In this document: piece by piece, positions 1 through 5,266 of the stretch
How the letters are laid out: every line of letters begins with the position of its first letter
Position numbering within the stretch: the stretch's first letter is position 1
DNA from: Flammeovirgaceae bacterium
GTDB lineage: Bacteria; Bacteroidota; Bacteroidia; Cytophagales; Cyclobacteriaceae
Direction: 5' to 3'
Assembly (NCBI GenBank): GCA_947457025.1
Contig: CANGUI010000165.1
Location: forward strand, 1 to 5,266
Length of the DNA: 5,266 nucleotides
Made by a program: the position numbers and the translations under genes
The notes under the pieces: generated by a model
Told to the model about the DNA's origin: nothing
Databases searched by the model: none
The model's input: only the letters and a program-made list of their open reading frames with translations

Positions 1-2
1 AT

Positions 3-746
3 AGCGTCATCAGAAAATTGGTAAATTTTGGTCTCGATTCGTTGATTAAAGTGAAGATTCTAACTGATTCTGGTGCATCGGAATCCATCCGGTTAGATAA
101 GTATGACAGGCTACCCGCCATCGACCTTTCAGTTGTTCCGCTTGATGAGTCATTCAATCAATATCAGAAGCGGCTCTTTGATTTATTTTTTTCTACACTC
201 GTAGTTATCAGTGTGATGTCTTGGCTCGCGCCATTGATCGGTTTGCTGATCAAGTTAGACTCGAAAGGCCCGGTTTTCTTTGTCCAAGAGCGAAGCGGAA
301 GATTGAACAAATCATTCAATTGCTTCAAGTTTCGATCGATGAAAACCAGCGTAGATGCTCACGAGAAACAAGCCTCTAAAGGAGATCCTCGCATAACCAA
401 ATTGGGTGCTTTCCTCCGCAAGTCAAGTATCGATGAACTGCCTCAGTTCTTTAATGTCTTCCTGGGCGACATGTCGGTGGTTGGCCCACGCCCTCACATG
501 CTTAAACACACCCAAGAATACAGTAAGCTGATTGAAAAATTCATGGGCCGCCACTACGTAAAACCCGGCATTACCGGCCTGGCCCAGTGCATGGGGTATC
601 GGGGCGAGACCCAAACCGTTCAAGACATGGAAAACCGCGTTCGCCTCGACCGCTATTACATCGAAAATTGGTCGTTCTGGCTGGATATCAAGATTATTTT
701 CCTTACCGTCGTCAGCCTGATCCGCGGAAGTGACAAAGCCTACTAA
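3..746 (+). CDS. WcaJ-type polyprenyl-phosphate sugar-1-phosphate transferase, 3' part (5' end outside window)
   Basis: Bacterial sugar transferase family. The enzyme moves a hexose-1-phosphate from a UDP-sugar to undecaprenyl phosphate at the inner membrane, the first step of an exopolysaccharide or O-antigen repeat unit. The reading frame is open to the left edge, giving 247 visible residues. Full WcaJ-type proteins are about 450-470 residues with N-terminal membrane helices and a nucleotide-binding-like domain, so roughly half is missing; the TTG at 18 is unlikely to be the real start. Counting from the first visible codon: a KRLFD motif at 56-60 precedes the membrane-dipping helix (about 61-84); GPVFFVQERSGR at 89-100; FKFRSM at 108-113; the catalytic Asp-Glu pair in SIDELPQ (D144, E145); GDMSVVGPRP ending at 164; KPGITGLAQ at 187-195; and a C-terminal DRYYIENWS segment. 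The catalytic core is intact. The sugar cannot be told from sequence. Its first ~540 nt are AT-richer than the rest of the window. Confidence 0.93.
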   Translation, partial: SVIRKLVNFGLDSLIKVKILTDSGASESIRLDKYDRLPAIDLSVVPLDESFNQYQKRLFDLFFSTLVVISVMSWLAPLIGLLIKLDSKGPVFFVQERSGRLNKSFNCFKFRSMKTSVDAHEKQASKGDPRITKLGAFLRKSSIDELPQFFNVFLGDMSVVGPRPHMLKHTQEYSKLIEKFMGRHYVKPGITGLAQCMGYRGETQTVQDMENRVRLDRYYIENWSFWLDIKIIFLTVVSLIRGSDKAY

Positions 747-755
747 CTTTGCTGG

Positions 756-1814
756 GTGAACCTGCTCTTAACGCTTGTCTATGGTGGTATCTCACTGGTC
801 GTGGCGATTCTTGCCTTCCCCATCCTGATCAACTTGCTGCACCGCTGGCAGTTGCTGGATCACCCCTCGAATCATAAAATACACCCCTCCTTCACACCTT
901 CAATGGGTGGTATCTGCATTTTGCTGGCAGTTTCGATCACCCTACTGATTGCATTTCCAATGAGCGAGTGGGCCAGGCTGAAATTCTATTTCATTTCCCT
1001 CGCCGTGATTCTGGTGGTGGGACTTCGCGATGACATTCTCAACCTTACGCCGTGGCAAAAGCTGGTGGGGCAATTTCTCCCGGTTTTTCTGGTTGTCTTC
1101 CTGGGTGGGGTTGAAATTACATCGTTGTATGGATTCTGGCACTCTCCTTTTCCGGAGTGGGCAAGCTGGGTGATCACCACATTTGTACTCGTGGTGTTAA
1201 CAAATTCTTACAATCTGATCGATGGCATTGACGGCCTGGCGGGCATTGTCAGTGCCATTATTTTCCTCGTATTAGCGGTATGGTTTTGGATGACCGGTGA
1301 TGAATACCTGGCTACGCTCGCTGGCGTATTTTTCGGAGCAATAGTTGGCTTCCTGTATTACAACTGGTCGCCATCCAAAATATTTATGGGCGACACGGGC
1401 ACGCTGCCCATCGGTTTCACCATGTCTGTTTTGGTTGTCATTTTTATGGAAGAAAACAACCGGTTGGATCCAGCCAGCCCCCATAAATTCAATGCCTCGA
1501 TTGGTACAGCTGTATGCCTGTTCGTTATTCCCGTATTTGATACGGTTCGGGTGGTGATTCTGCGGCTCCTAGCTGGTCAGTCACCTTTCCGGGCCGATCG
1601 CAACCACCTTCACCATCAACTGCTTCGGCTGGGTTTCACCCATGCGCAAACGGCATTCGTGCTGGGCGCGATTAATCTAGCGTTCATCGGGCTGGCATGG
1701 TTTGGGAAAAACTGGCCGGAACCGCTACTTTTGACCCTGGTAACCATTAGCTGCATTATGCTGGGTGCTATTTTTAACCGAGCTGAAAAAAATCGGAATG
1801 CGCGAAAAAATTGA
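756..1814 (+). CDS. WecA/MraY-like undecaprenyl-phosphate sugar-1-phosphate transferase
   Basis: Glycosyltransferase family 4 (polytopic phosphoglycosyltransferase), 352 residues, a normal length for WecA-like proteins. It should transfer a HexNAc-1-phosphate from a UDP-sugar to undecaprenyl phosphate. About 11 hydrophobic segments span the chain. Family motifs appear in order: HPSNHKIH with PSMGG (36-52), the Asp pair D92-D93 in GLRDD, NSYNLIDGIDGLAG (150-163) with D156 and D159, the metal-site D213 in FMGDTG, FDTVR (261-265), and the His-rich cytoplasmic loop RADRNHLHH (279-287). All expected acidic residues are present, so it looks active. The GTG start at 756 lies 9 nt after the previous stop and directly precedes the first membrane helix; no Shine-Dalgarno is visible. 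Its 3' end overlaps pheS by 17 nt. WecA-type use (polysaccharide) is favoured over MraY because the neighbours are polysaccharide genes and no peptidoglycan genes are present. Confidence 0.92.
   Translation: MNLLLTLVYGGISLVVAILAFPILINLLHRWQLLDHPSNHKIHPSFTPSMGGICILLAVSITLLIAFPMSEWARLKFYFISLAVILVVGLRDDILNLTPWQKLVGQFLPVFLVVFLGGVEITSLYGFWHSPFPEWASWVITTFVLVVLTNSYNLIDGIDGLAGIVSAIIFLVLAVWFWMTGDEYLATLAGVFFGAIVGFLYYNWSPSKIFMGDTGTLPIGFTMSVLVVIFMEENNRLDPASPHKFNASIGTAVCLFVIPVFDTVRVVILRLLAGQSPFRADRNHLHHQLLRLGFTHAQTAFVLGAINLAFIGLAWFGKNWPEPLLLTLVTISCIMLGAIFNRAEKNRNARKN
1786..1792 (+). promoter_or_regulatory. A-rich leader just before the pheS start
   Basis: A run of seven A lies 5-11 nt upstream of the preferred pheS ATG, where a Shine-Dalgarno would be expected; no GGAGG-like sequence is present. 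Many Bacteroidota initiate without Shine-Dalgarno pairing and favour A-rich leaders, so this may help initiation. It also lies in the coding sequence of the upstream gene (Lys codon region), so its A content may simply reflect that protein. Confidence 0.3.
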
Positions 1815-2820
1815 ACGAATCCGGCAAGAGATAGATGCCTTTGCAAACGATACCCGGGAAGCGGTAGAGCGCTTCCGCCTCACGTTCCTTGCCCGCAGCG
1901 GGTCCATCCCGGCCTTATTCGAGGAATTCAAAGCGGTGTCTGCGGATGAAAAAAAAGTGCTGGGCAAAGTCCTCAACGAATTGAAAAACCTGGCCGAAAC
2001 GCGCCTGCGGGAGGCAACCGCACGCCTGGAAACCAGCGCGACAGGAGCCCAGTCAGCGCTCGACCTCACCTTGCCCGTTATCCCCAACGAAGTCGGCAAC
2101 CTGCACCCGCTTAACCAAACCCGCTATCGCATTATCGAGATTTTCGAAAGATTGGGCTTTAACGTGTCCGATGGGCCCGAAGTAGAAGACGATTGGCATA
2201 ATTTCTCCGCCCTCAACTTCCCGCCCAACCACCCAGCCCGCGAAATGCAGGACACATTTTTTGTAGAACGCAATCCAGACATGCTGCTGCGCACCCACAC
2301 CAGCAACGTGCAAATCCGGTTGCTCGAAAAGCAAAAACCGCCCGTTCGCTCCATCATGCCCGGGCGCGTCTATCGCAACGAAGCCATCTCGGCCCGGGCG
2401 CATTGCTTCTTTCACCAGGTGGAAGGCTTGTACGTTGACCGAAACGTGGGCTTTGCTGACCTCAAACAAACCCTCTACCACTTTGCGAAAGAAATGTTCG
2501 GGGCGGATACCAAAATCCGGTTGCGGCCGTCTTTCTTTCCCTTCACCGAACCCAGTGCCGAAATCGATATCTCCTGCCTCATCTGCAAGGGCAAAGGCTG
2601 TAACGTGTGCAAATACTCCGGCTGGGTAGAAATTGCCGGCTCGGGCATGGTGCACCCCAATGTGCTGCGAAATGTCGGGGTTGACCCGGAAGAGTTTACC
2701 GGCTTTGCCTTCGGCATGGGGATCGAGCGGATTACCATGCTGCGCTACGGCATCAACGACTTGCGGCTGTTCTCCGAAAATGATATTCGATTCTTGCGGC
2801 AATTCCAGACGGTGATCTGA
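1798..2820 (+). CDS. pheS: Phenylalanine--tRNA ligase alpha subunit
   Basis: Catalytic subunit of the cytoplasmic (alpha-beta)2 phenylalanyl-tRNA synthetase, which activates phenylalanine with ATP and charges tRNA-Phe. It has 340 residues, the usual bacterial size. The N-terminal tRNA-binding helical arm (about 1-85) is charged and coiled-coil-like. The class II core follows: motif 1 region with GFNVSDGPEVEDDWHNF (120-136), motif 2 with GRVYRNEAIS and CFFHQVEG (189-210), and motif 3 with GFAFGMGIER (302-311), keeping the alanine of the phenylalanine pocket (A304). A Cys cluster, CX2CX4CX2C (C260, C263, C268, C271), lies just before GWVEI. The ATG at 1798 is preferred because MREKIERI is a typical PheS N-terminus; an in-frame GTG at 1765 would add 11 residues deeper inside the upstream gene. 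It overlaps the upstream gene by 17 nt and the next start by 1 nt. pheT is not in the window. Confidence 0.97.
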   Translation: MREKIERIRQEIDAFANDTREAVERFRLTFLARSGSIPALFEEFKAVSADEKKVLGKVLNELKNLAETRLREATARLETSATGAQSALDLTLPVIPNEVGNLHPLNQTRYRIIEIFERLGFNVSDGPEVEDDWHNFSALNFPPNHPAREMQDTFFVERNPDMLLRTHTSNVQIRLLEKQKPPVRSIMPGRVYRNEAISARAHCFFHQVEGLYVDRNVGFADLKQTLYHFAKEMFGADTKIRLRPSFFPFTEPSAEIDISCLICKGKGCNVCKYSGWVEIAGSGMVHPNVLRNVGVDPEEFTGFAFGMGIERITMLRYGINDLRLFSENDIRFLRQFQTVI

Positions 2821-2822
2821 TG
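2818..2822 (+). other. TGATG stop-start overlap joining pheS and the aminotransferase gene
   Basis: The TGA stop of pheS (2818-2820) shares its final A with the ATG of the next gene (2820-2822). This arrangement is typical of translational coupling, where the terminating ribosome restarts on the following gene. It fixes the downstream start and supports a shared transcript. Confidence 0.8.
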
Positions 2823-3920
2823 CGGGTGCCGTTTGTTGACCTAACGGCCCAGTACCAAGCCACGCGCGAAGCCGTAGACAACGCCATTCAGGCGGTGGTC
2901 GCCTCGGGCACCTTCATTCACTCCGCTCCGGTAAACCAATTTGAAAGCGCCTGGGCGCAGGCAATAGGCTGTAACCATGCCATTGGTGTAGCCAACGGTA
3001 CGGATGCCCTTTTTGCCATTCTCAGATCACTACACATTGGCGCGGGCGATGAGGTGATTACCCCCGCCTGGAGCTGGATTTCCAGTGCGGAAACCATCTC
3101 CCTAACGGGCGCCAAACCCGTGTTTGCCGATGTTGATCCCGGCACATTCACGCTTGCCCCGCACGATGTAGCGCTTAAAATCACGCCCCGCACCAAAGCG
3201 CTGGTGGTAGTGCATCTTTACGGGGCAGTAGCGGATATGCCGGCCTTGCAGGCCATCGCCAAAGCCAATGGCCTTTGGATAATCGAAGACTGCGCACAAG
3301 CCCACCTCTCTACCGCCCACGGCGCAACCGCCGGCAGTTTTGGCGTTGCGTCTGCGTTCAGTTTTTATCCCACCAAAAATCTGGGCGCTATGGGCGATGC
3401 GGGCGCGGTGCTAACGCACGATGCCGATCTGGCCGTGCGCATCCGGCGCTTTGTAAACCACGGCGGCCTTACCAAAGACGAGCATCTGGTTCCCGGCATC
3501 AACAGTCGGTTAGACGCGCTTCAGGCAAGTATCCTGCTTGCCAAGTTGCCGCAATTGCCAGCCTGGAATGCCCAGCGCAAACGGCACGCGGCCCACTACC
3601 AGGCGCGCCTGGCGCACCTTACCGCCCTGCAGCTTCCGGCCGTGACCGAGGGCCATACCGTGCATTTGTTTGTGGTGCGTTGCCACCGCCGCAACGAGCT
3701 CCAGGCCCACCTGCAAGCGCACGGGGTGTCTACCCACGTGCACTACCCCAGTGCCATTCCTTTTGAGCCCGCCTACGCCTCCTTCGGGCACCAGCTGGCA
3801 GACTTCCCGGTATCGGCCAAGTTGCAACAACACGTTTTATCTCTGCCGGTTTATCCCGAACTTTCGGATGAACAGGTTGACTACGTGTGCGATTGCATCC
3901 AACATTTCTATGAACGATAA
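2820..3920 (+). CDS. DegT/DnrJ/EryC1/StrS-family PLP-dependent aminotransferase
   Basis: Fold-type I PLP enzyme of the family that aminates keto sugars attached to nucleotides, usually with glutamate as donor, to make amino sugars for surface glycans. It has 366 residues, normal for the family. Visible features: N-terminal VPFVDLTAQY; the cofactor-phosphate motif ANGTDAL (58-64); TPAWSWISSAET (81-92), where many relatives have a TFIAT-type motif; the PLP-ring aspartate D157 in IIEDCAQAH; the Schiff-base lysine K186 in SFYPTKNLGAMGDAGA; and GINSRLDALQASIL (226-239), carrying the Asn (N228) supplied across the dimer. All catalytic positions are intact. The ATG at 2820 is set by the TGATG junction. 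The 3' end overlaps the next gene by 11 nt. The exact sugar substrate cannot be deduced; the two upstream phosphoglycosyltransferases support a polysaccharide role. A non-sugar substrate is possible but less likely. Confidence 0.93.
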   Translation: MRVPFVDLTAQYQATREAVDNAIQAVVASGTFIHSAPVNQFESAWAQAIGCNHAIGVANGTDALFAILRSLHIGAGDEVITPAWSWISSAETISLTGAKPVFADVDPGTFTLAPHDVALKITPRTKALVVVHLYGAVADMPALQAIAKANGLWIIEDCAQAHLSTAHGATAGSFGVASAFSFYPTKNLGAMGDAGAVLTHDADLAVRIRRFVNHGGLTKDEHLVPGINSRLDALQASILLAKLPQLPAWNAQRKRHAAHYQARLAHLTALQLPAVTEGHTVHLFVVRCHRRNELQAHLQAHGVSTHVHYPSAIPFEPAYASFGHQLADFPVSAKLQQHVLSLPVYPELSDEQVDYVCDCIQHFYER

Positions 3921-4779
3921 ACGCCCTTTTCAGTCCGTCGGCATCATCGGCGCGGGCACCATGGGCAGCGGCATTGCCCAGGTGTGTGCCCAAAGCGGGT
4001 ACCCGGTGCGGGTATATGATGTAAATCCGGCACTTCTTGAGCATGCACGCCACCAGATCGAGCAACGCCTGCAGACGCTCGTCACCAAAGACAAACTCAC
4101 GGCCACGCAACGCAGCGATATCCTGAACCGCATCCGTTGGACGGAAGACCTGCGCAGCATGACGGTGGATCTGATCGTGGAAGCCGTTGTAGAACGACTC
4201 GATGTTAAGCAGCATCTCCTCACCGAACTCGAGGCCATCAACGAAGGAAAGGTAGTGCTGACCACCAATACCTCTTCAATTCCGGTCACGCAAATCGCTG
4301 CCTTGCTCCGTAACCCCGCCAACCTGGCCGGCCTGCACTTCTTCAATCCTGCCCCGGTCATGAAACTGGTAGAAATCATTTCTGGCGCAGCCACACAACC
4401 CGAGTGGGTGGAGCAACTCCGCCTTTTCGTTACCTCCCTCGGAAAAGTGGCCGTGGTGGCAAAAGAATCGCCCGGCTTCATCGTCAACCGCGTAGCACGC
4501 CCGTTTTATACGGAAGCTATTCAACTGCTCGAAGAAGGCGTGGCCGATGCGGAAACCATCGATGCGCTGATGAAGGCTGCCGGTTTCAAAATGGGGCCCT
4601 TCGAACTCATCGACCTGATTGGCGTGGATGTCAACCTCGCGGTAACCAAATCGATTTATCAAGGCTTCCACCAACAAGCACGCTTCCGGCCGAGCCGCAC
4701 GCAGCAACAACTGGTGGACGCAGGCCACCTCGGCAGAAAAACAGGCAAGGGGTTTTATGGGTATCCCGAAGCAAAATAG
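3910..4779 (+). CDS. 3-hydroxyacyl-CoA dehydrogenase (3-hydroxybutyryl-CoA dehydrogenase type)
   Basis: NAD(P)-dependent cytoplasmic enzyme interconverting 3-hydroxyacyl-CoA and 3-ketoacyl-CoA, as in beta-oxidation, butyrate-type metabolism or phenylacetate breakdown (PaaH/Hbd/FadB2 types). It has 289 residues, the size of the stand-alone short form. The Rossmann domain has GIIGAGTMGSG (11-21) and an acidic D37 after the second strand, favouring NAD over NADP. Catalytic residues are S122, H143 (in GLHFFNPAP), E155 and N193 (PGFIVNR). Their spacings from the His (21, 12 and 50) match Ser137, His158, Glu170 and Asn208 of the human enzyme. The C-terminal domain has GPFELIDLIGVDV and ends GRKTGKGFYGY. 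The ATG at 3910 gives the standard short N-terminus; an in-frame ATG at 3868 would add 14 unlikely residues. It overlaps the aminotransferase gene by 11 nt. Chain-length preference cannot be read from sequence, and no CoA-pathway neighbour is visible. Confidence 0.95.
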   Translation: MNDKRPFQSVGIIGAGTMGSGIAQVCAQSGYPVRVYDVNPALLEHARHQIEQRLQTLVTKDKLTATQRSDILNRIRWTEDLRSMTVDLIVEAVVERLDVKQHLLTELEAINEGKVVLTTNTSSIPVTQIAALLRNPANLAGLHFFNPAPVMKLVEIISGAATQPEWVEQLRLFVTSLGKVAVVAKESPGFIVNRVARPFYTEAIQLLEEGVADAETIDALMKAAGFKMGPFELIDLIGVDVNLAVTKSIYQGFHQQARFRPSRTQQQLVDAGHLGRKTGKGFYGYPEAK

Positions 4780-4816
4780 CCGTGTAGCGCTCCTGGCAGT
4801 TTATGCCGCCCGCCTC

Positions 4817-5266
4817 ATGCATGTGTGCCGTGCCCGTGTGGTGCGCGTGGCAACACCCCTCTGCCTGGTGGGCTTCCTGCTGATCGCCTCCTGCGAGCCG
4901 CAGCTCGTAGACGACCCCATACCCATCGTGGCTTTCAACGACATCGTGCTCGACCTGAACTTTCCGGAAAACACTGCGCTGCGCAACGCCGGGGGCTTTC
5001 GCGAATTGTCGCGCGGCGGGGTGCGCGGCATCATTCTCTACCGCAACGCCGGCAACCAGTTTTTTGCCTTCGAACGCAACTGCTCGTACCGCCCCGGCGA
5101 TGCGTGTGCCACAGTCAACGTGCACGTTTCCGGACTCTTCCTGACGGACCCCTGCTGCAATTCTTCCTTTGATTTTACTTCCGGCGCCCCCACCGGCGGG
5201 CCCGCATGGCGACCGCTGCTACAATACCGCGCAGAACTGGTGGGCTCCGTGCTCACGATTACAGAC
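4817..5266 (+). CDS. Putative Rieske-fold-like lipoprotein lacking canonical cluster ligands, 5' part (3' end outside window)
   Basis: Open to the right edge, 150 codons visible. The N-terminus is a lipoprotein signal: basic residues R5, R7 and R10, a hydrophobic stretch (about 11-24), then lipobox IASC with the lipidated cysteine at C26. The mature part follows the plan of small Rieske-like lipoproteins that I recall from Bacteroidota: GGVRGIILYR (67-76), FFAFERNCSY (82-91), a Cys-rich middle, PCCNSSFDF (112-120), GGPAWRPLLQY (127-137) and a final strand at VLTITD, so only a few residues are probably missing. In a true Rieske protein the ligands are CxH and CxxH. Here the first reads CSY and the second aligns without gaps to DPCC, so most ligands are changed. 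The ATG at 4817 gives a normal 25-residue signal; an in-frame ATG at 4757 would add 20 residues and overlap the upstream gene by 23 nt. Function unknown. The gene lies 37 nt after the dehydrogenase, probably cotranscribed, and is very GC-rich. Confidence 0.75.
   Translation, partial: MHVCRARVVRVATPLCLVGFLLIASCEPQLVDDPIPIVAFNDIVLDLNFPENTALRNAGGFRELSRGGVRGIILYRNAGNQFFAFERNCSYRPGDACATVNVHVSGLFLTDPCCNSSFDFTSGAPTGGPAWRPLLQYRAELVGSVLTITD

Noticed and set aside
18..20. TTG as the start codon of the first gene.
   Set aside because: The frame continues upstream to the window edge and the protein lacks the N-terminal half expected of a WcaJ-type enzyme, so the gene is cut by the window.
1949..1956. 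A run of eight A inside pheS that could be slippery for polymerase or ribosome.
   Set aside because: The frame is intact on both sides and encodes ordinary Asp-Glu-Lys-Lys; there is no downstream hairpin or alternative product to suggest programmed slippage.
2053..2802. A 249-codon open frame on the minus strand opposite pheS.
   Set aside because: It lies wholly opposite a clear, full-length pheS, its translation shows no recognisable domain, and it is best explained as a shadow of GC-biased codon use.
3930..4487. Minus-strand open frame of 185 codons opposite the dehydrogenase gene.
   Set aside because: Its Ser/Arg-rich, low-complexity translation is typical of an antisense shadow; the + strand gene has all catalytic residues.
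4780..4816. Possible terminator or promoter in the 37 nt between the dehydrogenase and lipoprotein genes.
   Set aside because: I see no stem-loop followed by a T run and no convincing promoter boxes; the gap is short enough for cotranscription.

Overview
The window reads as a stretch of chromosome from a member of the Bacteroidota, probably a Cytophagales-like lineage. This rests on recalled family resemblance, since no search was run: the sugar transferase and the PheS have Bacteroidota-type sequence, the last gene looks like a Rieske-fold lipoprotein type I associate with that phylum, and no start codon has a clear Shine-Dalgarno sequence, which is also common there. All six genes are on the + strand, and coding density is nearly total.

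Layout: (1) 3-746, the C-terminal part of a WcaJ-type polyprenyl-phosphate sugar-1-phosphate transferase, cut by the left edge. (2) 756-1814, a WecA/MraY-type membrane sugar-phosphate transferase. (3) 1798-2820, pheS, the alpha subunit of phenylalanyl-tRNA synthetase. (4) 2820-3920, a DegT/DnrJ/EryC1/StrS-type PLP aminotransferase of nucleotide-sugar metabolism. (5) 3910-4779, a short-form 3-hydroxyacyl-CoA dehydrogenase. (6) 4817-5266, the start of a small lipoprotein with a Rieske-like fold that lacks most of the normal iron-sulfur ligands; it is cut by the right edge.

The genes are packed head to tail: 9 nt gap, 17 nt overlap, 1 nt overlap, 11 nt overlap, 37 nt gap. I see no terminator hairpin or convincing promoter between them, so one transcript is likely. 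Genes 1, 2 and 4 fit the making of a surface polysaccharide: two ways of loading the first sugar onto undecaprenyl phosphate, plus an amino-sugar enzyme. Genes 3 and 5 are core-metabolism enzymes sharing the transcription unit without an obvious functional link.

Base composition changes along the window. By hand count G+C is about 43% over 1-540, about 54% over 541-720 and about 64% over 4801-5100. The left end looks like the edge of a lower-GC polysaccharide locus joined to a higher-GC backbone. I found no RNA gene, CRISPR array, insertion sequence or clearly new multi-gene system. The most unusual item is the ligand-altered Rieske-like lipoprotein at the right end.
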